From Lepidonotus clava (taxonomy: Eukaryota; Annelida; Polychaeta; Phyllodocida; Polynoidae): a DNA stretch of 64,000 nt. Position numbers and translations under genes: made by a program. The stretch is from contig OW387148.1 of NCBI GenBank assembly GCA_936440205.1, positions 44,737,003 through 44,801,002 of the forward strand, in the 5' to 3' direction. Under the pieces are notes generated by a model. The model was not told the origin of the DNA. It saw nothing but the letters and a program-made list of their open reading frames with translations, and made no database searches. Shown here one piece after another: positions 1 to 11,398 of the stretch (positions are counted from its first letter, which is position 1; each line of letters opens with the position of its first letter).

Positions 1-835
1 CCCATATATTACCAGAATTTCTGGTCCCTGACTCTCTGAAAAAATCAGAGCGGCAAGAATGTAAACTCCAAGATAGAGCTCGATGGGGCTTTAATCTGAT
101 CCATAAACTGTATAATAGTAGTCATATTTCACAGTCTAAGCATCATACCTTACCAAAGGATCAATAAGTTTAGGATCAGTGCAAAAACATATTAAAATAG
201 GGAAATAATAGGAATAATAATTACAGGCGTCAATTTCCACCCTGGCATGTCATTTTCTGCATGATAGTATTCTGCATGCCTGCATGCTTTATTAACCCAA
301 AACAATCGGGCTGATTGTCATCCTCAAACACAAATGTGAACGTTATTAATATGCATGCTCAACTGACCATGGTCCAACTGCATTCCCAGATTACAGGTGT
401 CAACATACGCTGAAGAAGTTAACCTACCATACTGTGTCTGTAGACAGAGATGCCATTTTACCTACTTTTTTAGGACTTCCTACATTTTGGTGGTTATGGA
501 TTGCCAAACTGATTTTCCCGACATTACTTTAATATCCATTTTAGAGTATTCTGTGTCACTTTCAATCTATTCAAATACAGATCCTATCTCAGTTCCCTTT
601 CCCTGAACAAAAGTTCTCTCCTAGTTATTTTTAGAAAATTCAATAGGAATAGTATTTCCTCATTTTCCTATGTATTCATCAGTTGGAAGTGGCATCTCTG
701 TGTAGAGCATTCCCACATTACAGGTATCAACGTAAGCTGAAGCCAGTCACCTAACAGACTGTGTTTTTACTAGTAAATCTATACTTCATTCAAACCGTGA
801 ACAGATATCAACGTAAGCTGGAGAAGATAGCTGGA

Positions 836-1024
836 AAATACAAGATAAAAGCCAGAGACATTCACACTGATCTTCAGGGCCCATGGTAGGAGGAGCTAGC
901 AGAAATACAACATCAATAAAGCCAGATACACTCACTCTCGTCTGACGGGCCCATGGGAGGAGGAAATAGCAGAAAAATACATGATAAAAGCCAGATACAC
1001 TCACACTGGTCCGACGTGCCCATG
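836..1024. repeat. Three tandem units of about 69 bp, copy A
   Basis: Each unit contains AAGCCAGA(T/G)ACA, a CACTC-like core and GGGCCCATGG or a close variant. Mirrored in B at about 47,118-47,325. Confidence 0.7.
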
Positions 1025-1365
1025 GGATGGGGGGCTAGTGATTAGGTACAGAAAAAAATATTAAAAATCACATCTTCATCGACGTCAACAGTTGTCTTTG
1101 ATTTCATATCAATGTATTAGGAGGGCTCTCAGCTTTGGAATTTATATAAATATCTACATATTAAATGTTATGTTCACTTATAAAGACCGATTCAAGGCCA
1201 CCCAGCCCACAATTTTGGGAGAGATTGAAGTCATTCAGTTAAAGGATTCTGAAATTGAAAGATCCATTTCCGACATTTGGACAAGTCATCATTTCTTAAC
1301 ATCCATGTGCTTTCATTTGACGTGCAGAATTGTACTCACTGTGCGTCTGCAAGTGGAGGTGGCGG

Positions 1366-1440
1366 TGTTCCCGCCACCCCAACCGCCACCCCAACCGCCA
1401 CCCCAACCGCCACCCCAACCGCCACCCCAACCGCCAGCGG
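1366..1440. repeat. 12-bp GC-rich minisatellite, copy A
   Basis: About five units of CCACCCCAACCG. The corresponding site in B holds the far larger G-rich array at 46,124-46,721, so this locus is highly unstable. Confidence 0.75.
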
Positions 1441-1636
1441 GCCCGCCACCACCAGGCCCTCCCCAACTGCCGGCCCCCCTACCTCTGCCACCGCCCCCAC
1501 CGCCACAAGGGGCCGGCCGGCCACGCCGGCGACGCGTCCCCCCGGGCAGATACCGGGAGGGGGGATGCGTCGGTTGTCGCTAGTTTTTTTTTTTTTTTTT
1601 TAGTTTAGTTTAGTTTAGTGTAGCCCAGATTGTTGT

Positions 1637-1866
1637 CAAGGAAAAGAAATAGTAGCATTCCGGTAACCCTACCTACCCTAATTTTCCGACCCGTTTTTGA
1701 AGACTTTTTAGTGAAAAAATTTTAAATTTTGTACAATATCAAAAACTTACAGAATCTTTATCACTTTAGGCCATTAGAAATATTTTCCAAAATAAAAAAA
1801 TTCCAAACCTACTTACCCTAACTTTTTGGGCTGATGTTACCGGAACGCAACTATTTTTTTTCCTTG
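1637..1866. mobile_element. MITE family 3, copy A
   Basis: 230 bp with inverted ends CAAGGAAAAGAAATAGTAGC and CAAGGAAAAAAAATAGTTGC, each followed by TTCCGGTAAC. No coding capacity. In B only one end is recognisable (about 45,928 onward); it runs into the G-rich array. Confidence 0.6.
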
Positions 1867-2683
1867 GCCTAGTAATTAAAATTGTAAATGTAAAAGAATT
1901 TTTGTAATCATTAATAAATAATCTTTTAAAGCATTTATGTGTCTCATCGTACTTCTTAGCGGCACTAGTAACTTTTCGTTATCCGTCTCAGGGCTCGACA
2001 AATCACATAATACATTTAAATGACTTGTGCTGTCTATTTCTGAACATGGAAGTGCCTTCATCGTAGAGGAATTGCTTTCGAATTTGATGTGCGCGTGTTT
2101 GTCTGGGTTAGGGTGGGGTTTGCAGAAACCACCCCCCCCCCCCCCCACACACACACACACCCAAATGCGCCCGTGCCTGACTGAGTGTTTATACACAGAT
2201 TGAAAGAGATGTACGTTCAGTTTACTTTACGCACAGACAACAGATTCGTCTAGCCCTGAGTCATGACAATCAGAAATTAATTATTGATGTCTCAGACATA
2301 ATTTGGGTTAACCATTTATTCTACTCATCTGAAGCAATCGTATTCTTTTTGGTTTTTATTACATTATGGGGAATCCTCTTGGTGGTTTCTACAGGCCTCA
2401 AAACATGGAATACAATCAAGTTGTTGAAACCTTTAGGCTTGTGTTCACAAGAGCGCTAAATTCCAGTCTTTTCCAAGGTGGGAGACAGAAACTGTACCGC
2501 CTACACAAACTATATAATACTGCCTAAATCAGAATGAGAATACCTGTCTGACCCTTTACTGTTGGAATATTTTACATCCTATTCATTGATCCAAAAAGAT
2601 AATTTTTCAACAGACTTTTCTCTTGTGTCCGATGTGCTTTGAGGCCTGATTTGAATAGAAATTGAAAAAAGGTGTCTGCCCGG

Positions 2684-2885
2684 CAAGGGTTTTCCTTAGG
2701 CACTTAGAGCCGGCTCTCTTGACCAGCTTTAACTAGTGTCTGGGATCGACCGTCTGTAGGTGGCCAAAGGTGGGTTAAAAATATTGAAGTATTGCAAGTA
2801 CTCTTAAAAAATTGGAATCATGATCGGCGTTTCGATCGTTGGATCACAAATGGCCGGCTCTAATTTTGTCCTGGGGAAAACCCTG
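2684..2885. mobile_element. MITE family 2, copy A, outer site
   Basis: About 200 bp with inverted ends of the form CAGGGTTTTCCCCAGGACAA, followed by an AGCCGGC core. Mirrored at 43,864-44,064, so it was present before A and B separated. Confidence 0.6.
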
Positions 2886-3331
2886 CTTCAGGGAGCCCTT
2901 GGGATCGCGCTAAGGGTGGGTATATATTTTATTTTTGTTTTTTTTGTTCTTGAACTTTTTTTTTAAGGGAAGTACTAAAAATGGTGATGAAAGTCCTCAG
3001 TAAATATACTGATTTCAGTAAATTTAAAAAGGAGTGACGTGTCAAAAAAAACACGCCTTCGAACAAACAATTCTTTGAATATTTTTCATTAAATCACTTT
3101 TGAAATTTTGAATATAAATCCTCCTTAGTTATTAATCCTAACCCACCTATTTCCAAATAGAGATTGCTACTAGCCCATCCTATTTCAGGAATATTTTTCA
3201 CTGAACACTTTCATATATGTTCACTGAACACTTTCATCATTGTAATAGAAAAAGAAAACGAAAAAAAAAATGACAACATGAAACGAACAAAAAAAATGAA
3301 GAAAAAAAAAAGAAAGAAAAAAAAAGAATAG

Positions 3332-3599
3332 CAGTGTTCGAACTTAACTTTTTTGCCCTCGGCCATCAAGGCCGACTGTTAAAAAAATGGTTGGCTCTGC
3401 TTGACTTTTTGTCGGCCCTGACTTTACCTATAGGGAGCCCCTATTAAGCCTTTTTCATCTGCCTAAGAAAAGGATAGAATATTGCTGAAATCTTTTGGCC
3501 ACCAGGGCAGAAAATACCTTACTTTTCTTCAAAAATGTTTGGCCCTCCTCTGAAATTTCCGGCCATTGGCCGATGGGCAGACTGTAATTTCGAACCCTG
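3332..3599. mobile_element. MITE family 1 (ends CAGTGTTCGAA / CAGGGTTCGAA), copy A, old site
   Basis: 268 bp non-coding, with a repeated GGCC-rich body (GGCCATTGGCCGATGGG near one end). Mirrored exactly at 43,136-43,403. Confidence 0.6.
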
Positions 3600-5328
3600 T
3601 TTAGTAGTGTGTTTTACACTCACTCAGACGGACGACTAGGAAAAAAAAAAGCGCTAGTATCATTCAGAGTTGGAAATCTTAGGTGCCGACACACTCAATA
3701 TTGCGAACCGACTTAAATGAGCCTCCAGATAGAAGAAGGCGAAATGATATAATATGTATGTTTCCTGCCAAGGGGATGAGATATATCAAAATGAGGCGGG
3801 TGTTGTTATTTTGTTTGCTGCCCCATTGGCTGACGGCATGTTGATTTCCAGCTCTGCCATGATATGGTACGAGCCAAATTTGCTACCGTTTCCTTCCATA
3901 ATTATTTGCACTCATCATGCACAACTTGGAAATAGGGGATTAACCTGCAAAATATTCCCAATTTGGCACATTTTAAGGTCTATCCCTTGTAGTGGTTCGT
4001 GTTTTTCCCCTACTACTAGATACTCAGTTTTTCCCCAAGTAACGGTAACTCTCTAGCTATGTGGCAAACATTATCACCGGCTTACATGTTCAAAAAGTAA
4101 ATTCACATCCTTCAAATGCTAGAATGCAAGCCATGCATGCAGTGGATTCTGGCTAAAGAAAAATACATTAAGCCCCGTAGTTTTGTTTCATGGTAATACT
4201 AATGTGACAACTAGCCTATAGTGCTTTATAAAGCTGAGTCTAAAATTAATTTACCGCGGGGAAATCACGAATCACACAAGAGATTTAACAAATTTTTTGC
4301 CTTTTCAGCCGACAAATATTGGACTGATTGTAAACCAAATTTTTTTTGGTATTTTTCACATGCAAATGTAAACTTAGCCTAGGAGTAGTTAGTCAGGCAG
4401 TTGTGAACTTGGCGCTTCAAGGAGATAACACAAGATCACCAAGAACTCTGAGGACATCCACTGTATACCTGGAATCCAAAACGGAACTGCTGTTGTCATA
4501 TCGCCAGGACAGTCATCCATGAACAATAAGTGTACACACCGATGTGTTTCTATCATAAATAGCCGGCTTTAAATTTGTCCTGGGGAAAACCCTGGCCCAT
4601 CTTGGACACATACATATTGTCGCTGGCTTCCCTAGCCCACTTAAAAGGGTCTTAATCTCATCTGTCCTGTCCCCTCTGGTCTAGATCTGTGTACATCTGG
4701 GCAAGAATAGGTTCCCAGTATCCTCCGATTGTTGTGGTATATTAGGTAGATTAGTATATTAAAAGTTCTTCGGAACAGGTGAACATGTACACTTTGAAGA
4801 CAATAGTCAGACAGTTGTGACCTTGTGAACTTTTTATGGTCGATTAGTTGTGAACTTTTGAACGTGTAACATATGAACATGTAACTCTTTGGAGTAAATA
4901 GTGAAGTACTGTGAGAAAATACACAGTTGTGAACTTTGTCCAAGGAGGATAACAAAAGGCGAAAAGGAAATTAGTGAGGACAATGGAGACATGCCAAATG
5001 GAACGATTGAACTAAAGTGGGGCGTGGTCGATGTGAACTACAATGGAGCCTGACTTGCCAAATGGAACGATTGAACTACAAGGGGGCCTGGCCGATGTGG
5101 AAAATGGATCAATGCAGCCTGTAGGACTGGAATGAGGCTGGGGCTGTGTGGCTTTAAGGAGGTGGTTGGGTTCTTCATGATGTCTGTGTGCGGCATGTTG
5201 ACTCTGGCAACGAGACAGCAAAACAGCGAAGCAGGATCTACTACCTATAGCTGGTAATGTACCTAGATGTTAGGTGCGCCCCGTTGAAGCACGGACTGTT
5301 CAAAAATAAATCATTATATCCCTTTCAG

Positions 5329-5456
5329 ATCACAGATGCTGGTCCCCAAGTTCAGTGCATTTGCGTGACTCCTGGAAAACCGTTTAAAACCAAACTTAAC
5401 TTGAAAAGTGACATTTTGCGTTTATTGCAGTCGGACCGTCCTCTTCGTTTGGCCTG
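5329..5456 (+). other. Candidate internal exon, copy A (possible extra element gene)
   Basis: 128 bp bounded by a CCCTTTCAG acceptor and a CCTG/GTGAAT donor, open through its length (starting ITDAGPQVQ, ending PLRLAW). It joins in phase to the candidate exon at 7,160-7,280. B is identical over this stretch, while the bases just upstream differ. No homology recognised, and no first or last exon found. Weak call. Confidence 0.3.
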
Positions 5457-5874
5457 GTGAATTTTTGGAGAAAATCAAGTTTCTTGCTATTGAAAACTGT
5501 GTTGCCGTGTCCTGTCGTTTATGGTGTCGTCTCAGGTAGTGGGAAATGTTGCCATGGTTCAGAACTTACAAACATGTTTTGTTACTGCCTAACAATACAT
5601 CACGATTGTGTGTTGTAGCAATTATAGTTTGCACCTGGTGCCAAGTACCATTTCGCACACTCGCTATGGTTTCATGTTGTTCGTTGCATGCAAAATCATG
5701 TTGCCCACCTCCACCCCTATACACACACTGCCATGGCGCTACCCAAGGACCCCTGTCATCTTATTCTAGTTGACACTTGTTTCAGTAGAAAACTATCTCT
5801 TTAAGTAGTAGTAGTCCGTCCCTCCCTGCCTTCCCTCCTCTCACCCTCCAATTTCCCTTGTGCAAAGTTCATAG

Positions 5875-6168
5875 CAGTGTTCGAAAATAACTTTTTGGAC
5901 TGTCAGCCATCGGGACCAACTTTACCAAGGTATTGTCGGCCCTGACAGATTTCTTTTGGCCCTCATTTGACCTTTTGAATATCTAAATACTTTGCTAAAC
6001 TTCGATATAATGAATATGTGCAAAATTTGGTCTTGAAATTAGGAAAATAAGCAGAAATTTCTGTGGGCCATCCGGGCCGATTTCATACCATTTTTGGTGA
6101 AAAAATTCGGCCATTGGCCTTAAATTGGCGGCCATTGGCCGACGGGCCGGCGTTAGTCTCGAACACTG
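5875..6168. mobile_element. MITE family 1, private insertion in copy A
   Basis: 294 bp with ends CAGTGTTCGA on both sides. Flanked by a 5-bp (C/T)ATAG duplication (5,870-5,874 and 6,169-6,173). Copy B preserves the empty site at about 40,570-40,580, so this inserted after A and B parted. Confidence 0.75.
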
Positions 6169-7159
6169 TATAGTTTTAAGATCATTAAAGTAATCCTTGC
6201 ACATAAATGAATTATAACAATTTTTCATTTGTATGAGTGCTGTGTGCTATTTCATTCCTTAATGACTTACCTACACTGCAATATTTGCCCATTATTTCTT
6301 TTGAAATAATTTTACGGTACCCAAAACAATAAATTGACGCAAAAATTATTTATCTCTTAATTTATGTGCAAGGGACCCTTCAAGGTAGCAAAACCACAAG
6401 CTGAATGTTTATGTTCAAAGACTCTTGAATACTTATGAGATACAACTGTTTCTGTCTTTATTCCGACCAATTTACTTGGATCAAATTTATTTGTTATAAA
6501 CTTGAAACAGTGTTGTGGTATTGCAATTTTACGGTCGGCTAGTTTAGTCATATTTGTCTTGCACTTTAAAATTTAGTTGTCTTTCCCTAAAGCGTTAGGG
6601 TTGGCCGGTTTGGTTATCTTTGTGTTTTGTGTCACATTTTGAAAGTACCAGTTAAGGCGTAGACTAGTTTTGTTAATTTTCTAATCATGGCAGTAGTGGT
6701 AGATTAAAGTTAGATTAAAAACCTAATTTTCAATTTAACCTCTTCCGACAACCGAATTTTCACTTTCACCTCTTAGTGCCATTCTAATATTTAAACCTTA
6801 TGGTGGTGGTAACTAGGTTAAATAAAAACAAATAACAATTACTGTTTTTTATACCCTGACTGAACCCCTAAGACCACATTGTTTACTCTTTTTCTTACTG
6901 CCAATTTTTTGATATTTTGCAGTGCCGTCTGATGTTCGTGAATGAGAACTCTTAGGGGGTAAGTAAAAGATAAGTTCCCTTAACATTCATATTCCCAGCT
7001 TTATTGGTATTTTTTACATGTCGGTACTCTAAGTATCGGGGCCTCTGCTAGACATTTAATCAGATTTTATATATTACCAATTGTCCAATTCCGGCAGTAT
7101 GACGTTTGGTTATTCTACTAAAACATGTACTTTGGCTAACATTGTCATTCTTCATTCAG

Positions 7160-7280
7160 GTACTCGAGCAGTTGGTCTGTGTGCAGGAGATGCGATTTAG
7201 CGAGCAATCTTCACAAGTCCTTCGTGACGCGAGCCAGCCTGCTTCATATGCCGTCCGGTTCGGGCTACTTGTCGAAGATG
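7160..7280 (+). other. Candidate internal exon, copy A (possible extra element gene)
   Basis: 121 bp bounded by a CTTCATTCAG acceptor and an AAGATG/GTGAGT donor, both strong. In the phase set by the upstream candidate exon it is open and contains VCRRC; another frame is also open. It lies just beyond the 3' end of the transposase gene, on the opposite strand. Confidence 0.32.
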
Positions 7281-7410
7281 GTGAGTAGGCCATAATTAGT
7301 ATCGGTTAGATGACATTACCTTGACTATGACATAGAGAGGCAGTTCCAGTAACTTCTGTTAGCAACATTACATACACTTGTGGGCGGGCTTCTTTAAACA
7401 TCTGGACTTT

Positions 7411-10400
7411 TCACAAGTACACTGGTCGCGGAACGCTTGCAATGATTAGATTTTGGCCATCTGTCGAGGTGCAGCCACCAAATCGTCCGTTGATTCGGAC
7501 GACTGGCAGGTAGGTTGCCCATGTTGGCGTCTCAAACTGTTTGCATTTCCACATTGTGATGGGTCGAATGTAATTTACCCTGTCTTCGTAGGGCTTGTAC
7601 CACTTGACTACTGCAAACACATGTTCTCTCATTTCGCCAGTCTCCGGGATTTTCAGAGTGTGTTTCAGGAAATATTGGATCAGGCCTGGCCGCAACTCGC
7701 GATTGTCAGCTGTCATTCCATGCCAAATTGCCATAATCCAACTCAACCTATACTTGCGGTTAGAAGTAGCGCTGGCGTATAGCATGGGACCAACTTGCAC
7801 CACTCCGTGCTTCAAGTAGACGCTAGGGACGTTGCTCATATCAAGTTCTGCATGACAGGATGGATACATCTTTTTATACGTCCCCAACAGTAATTCACGC
7901 TCGTCGATATCCATGGCCCCAACAACGGCAACGCCTCCCAGTTTGACGCCACTCGTTGTTTTCCAGTGTGGTTCACAGTCGTGCAGATCCATTTCGGGAA
8001 CAAGTGCCACATCTGGATCAAGGATCAAGGTTTCGTCACTTTTTTTAAGAATTGGGGCAAAATTTTGGGAAAACTCCTGTGGCAAGTGATGCTTCAAGTT
8101 TTCGACACTTTTCTGTATCAGAAACTTCCTCATGAACTGTTGTTCCACTTGTCGCTTGTTGGTCGGTTTATCCGAAATCTTCAGATTCATTCTTTCGAAC
8201 GCGAAAAGCCAGTGGCTTGGAGGCGGTCCCATATCAATGACTGACTCCTTTATATGGTTATGCAAGTGAATGTTTGGCGTTATTATTTCAAAGCCATATA
8301 GTCGTTGTGCTAGCCGACTAAACCGATTAAACTGGGTGTCTGCAAAGTCAAGTTTTTCCCGAGTAACGCATGCCGACGTTACTGCTTGACAGGCCAAAAC
8401 GAAGCATTCCCACACCTTCAGATCTTCAGATGGTAGCAGTCCTTGGAGGCAATATCCAGAACTCACAGTCACAAAACTTAACCATTGCTGAGCTGTCCAA
8501 AATCCATAGTTTGAACCTATGTACGTCGCAGCACGTTCGTCGTCTGTTCCCACCTGGAATTGTAGCAAGCGCTCGTCCACGATAGAAATATCTGTTTTTG
8601 TCAGAAGCTTGTTGTCTTCGTCGCAATAGTACTTCCACATTTTTTTCGCTGTGCCCATATACAGATTGTGCATGATGTCGATTCCAAGGTGATCTATTGG
8701 TCTGAAGTATTCCAATTTCAGCAATGGGCTGTAGCGAATACCATACTTGCTTTCGAGGTTTTGTTTCGCTGCTTCGTTGCGAGCACCGTTTATCTCATCG
8801 ATCCATTCCATGTGTTTCCGGTGGGTCCGTGCTTCCCATGTCGATCTGTTAAAGCCACCCAGATTTCTCATAAGTCCACCGCCAAATTCCTTGAGACACT
8901 TTGAACATCCCCGATTAGCAGAGTGTGAAAAAAACCCAACCAACTTACGAGCGGCAGGTAGGTCTGCAGCAACACTGAGAAGAGCTGCTCGGACTCTTTT
9001 CCCTTCTGGAAAGTTATGAGTTTTAAGGACAATTCCTTGTCTCCAAAATACCAGCAATTCGTCGACAAGTGGGTTTATAAAGCTTTTTAATGTGTGAGGT
9101 TCTTTCGGGAGATTTGGAATGATGCCAAGTAGAATAACGTTAGCCACTTTATATCGCTCGGTCCGCGGCAGATTCAAAACCACAAGGTAAATGGCTCCTA
9201 TAGAAATATGACTCCGCCTAGTCCAAGGTTGGAACCAATCAACGTTGATTTGTAAAGCCAAGTTATTGTCGTTCTGAAGGAAACCGTTTGGGCCCGCGTG
9301 CTCTTTCCACAACCGTCCATCATAGATGTCTGCCAAAATGTTTGAGGGAATGCGGCGGTCTTTCCATTTCCTACATTGGTTCTCGAAATTTGGCCTCAAC
9401 AAGAGGCTTTCCAAACTTTCTGATAGTGGTCTATAGCAATACGTGTAGATCGGGATGAATTGTTTTTCGCCATTGGCCACGGCCACTTCTGTGAACAATC
9501 TCGTATTGCAAATTTTGCCATCACGCAATTCGTGAAGGCAGTTTCTAACGCGGACCCTACCGCGGTTGTCAGTGTATTTGAGTCCGTCTATTGAATCATA
9601 AATACTGTAGCATTGGCCACAGCATATAAATTTTTGGAAATCATTTCGGTCAACGCCAAGCCATTTGTATAACATGTACATGCTTCCTGGAAGGACCCTT
9701 TTTATCATGGTCGAATACTGTGGGATCCCAGCCACAACTAGAATTTTGCAGACAAACTTCAGTAGTGTAGTCACTGCCGTGTCAGAGACGCAGTTTGACA
9801 ACTGCCACTGCAAAATAACAAATAGAATCCAGGTCACCACACTCTGCAATTTTTTAGCACGATCACCACTGACCACTCTTATACGAGGACAAATGTCTTG
9901 TGAACCTGTTAATATGTCTCCAAGCATTTCGTCCGGGGTCCCATCGGTTGCATCGTCTGTGTCCAGAGTGACCTGAAATAGATGACATACATGTCAATTT
10001 TGTATAGGTACAAGAGGGTGAAATACACCTTTTTCAAGCAGGGAATATAGATAAAAGTATTCATCCCCAACACGCGATAGAGTGGACTCTAAACTTATCA
10101 CTCAGCAAATTTACATAAATCCTATAAGAACTATTTATGGGCATTATTGAAGTCAGGCAAAATGTCCAAGTTTTAGTTAATATTTAATAATACAAACATC
10201 TAATAAAGAACTGACCTGTTACAGAAAATGTGAAAAATATCTGTTTAAATGCACAGGAAAATAAAAGTAAGATTCTGGGAAAGTGATGGATGCATGGAGC
10301 CAGTACTCTGCCGCTGCTTCATGTCACTGTTGCCAGCTGAAAAACCACAACCTAGAAGGGAGTAGGAGTATCGGCAGGCTTCTGATGTAGGGCTGTCAAG

Positions 10401-10841
10401 TGCCGCCTATTTGGATTTAATGCCACCTGAAACACGCAGATTGTAATGGGAAGGATTCCTCACCTGGTTACATTCGTTGTATGTCCTTTTCCTAGACGCA
10501 GCTGATCTTCCTGAGCTCACAGAATTCGCTTCATGTACCACAGAGCTCCCCACCACAGAATGGGCTTGGTGTACCACTGAGCTCCCCACCACAGAATTCG
10601 CTTGCTGTACCTCATTTGGTCGAGCGGCACCCAGTTCTACAGACAATGGGCGATTGTTAAGTCCACCGTCACAGTTGTCCTGAGGCCCTACTGTCTTCTG
10701 AGCTAGGTCGTGAGTATGAAGTTGTTTAAATTTTCTTCGTGGCGCTGCTACTTCACAGACAAAACAGAATTGATGCGTTTTATGGTTCATGGAGAGACGT
10801 GCTCTTTTACCAGCCTCGGATAAACCTTTGAACGCGGCCAT
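7411..10841 (-). CDS. CACTA (Tnp2-family) transposase, copy A, two exons
   Basis: Cut-and-paste transposase expected to bind the element ends and move it. Exon 1 is 10,841-10,464 and ends CAG at a GTGAGG donor; exon 2 is 9,972-7,411, after a TTTCAG acceptor. The join is in phase and gives about 979 residues. Exon 1 (126 aa) has a small Cys/His cluster (FCFVC with a later HTH) and an imperfect 13-residue repeat. Exon 2 has the Transposase_21/Tnp2 signature: INVDWFQP, ADLPAARK, GCSKCLKEF and IDHLGIDIMHNLYMGTAKKM. The Asp residues in the first, second and last of these are candidate catalytic acids. A Cys-rich patch (CCGQC, then later Cys) precedes the core. This copy looks whole. It is the only copy here likely to encode a full transposase. 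Confidence 0.88.
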
Positions 10842-10887
10842 GATGTAAATAAATACAACATTGACATGTAAACGGAGGTGTGCCGTC

Positions 10888-10895
10888 TTTATACT
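10888..10895 (-). promoter_or_regulatory. TATA box of transposase gene, copy A
   Basis: Minus strand GTATAAAG, 47 bp upstream of the start codon of exon 1. It is conserved at the mirrored position in copy B (36,417-36,424). Confidence 0.6.
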
Positions 10896-11314
10896 GCCTG
10901 GCTCACATGGTGAAGGGTTGGTGTCAGCCTATAGCGCCCAGATACACTGTCACTAACGCCGAGCACTGACACCATGTGCCTTCAAAGGTGTGCGCAACTT
11001 ACAAGTGCCACAACACTTAGTAACCGCTACTCACCGACACACTGTGCTACTGAGTCCAGGTAAGCATCTAGTTAGCTGACATGTTCTTTGTTAACTGGCT
11101 TATAGCGCCCACAAACAACGCATCACAGCAGTGTCAGTGAACTAATAAGATAGAAAACAAATCTTATGTTTGTATTGAGAGCGAGCAGCCCTTTTCACGC
11201 CCCAACCACTGGTGTCTATCCTTAACTAGCTGTTAAGAGAAGTGTCATTGGTTTGACATGTCAATGCTATACATGTCGTATCACGTGTCAATCCGTTTGG
11301 CATGTAGTCTACCA

Positions 11315-11322
11315 TATATATA
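11315..11322 (+). promoter_or_regulatory. TATA box of mp2, copy A
   Basis: TATATATA 77 bp upstream of the mp2 start codon, at a distance that leaves room for a short leader. Its position before the tiny first exon supports that exon. The mirrored sequence is present in B near 36,000-36,008. Confidence 0.55.
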
Positions 11323-11398
11323 GTGGTTGAGTACAATGCACAGCCATTCTAGTACACAAGGTCAAGCCAGGTACTCGAACCGAAGTGCAGAGTACAAG

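Larger units (their letters stand above)
1..5328. other. Gene-poor outer part of element A
   Basis: No coding region could be supported here. The stretch consists of the listed MITEs, 69-bp repeats, the 12-bp minisatellite, a C-run/(CA)n tract at about 2,130-2,162 and A-rich runs. A 100-codon frame at 3,754-4,056 has no domain and is not preserved intact in the mirror copy. Confidence 0.5.

Noticed and set aside
1092-1608. Overlapping Pro/Thr/His-rich open frames
   Set aside because: Produced by the 12-bp GC-rich minisatellite; different frames are equally open.
3754-4056. 100-codon frame in outer element A
   Set aside because: The mirror in B is shorter and altered; no domain or promoter.
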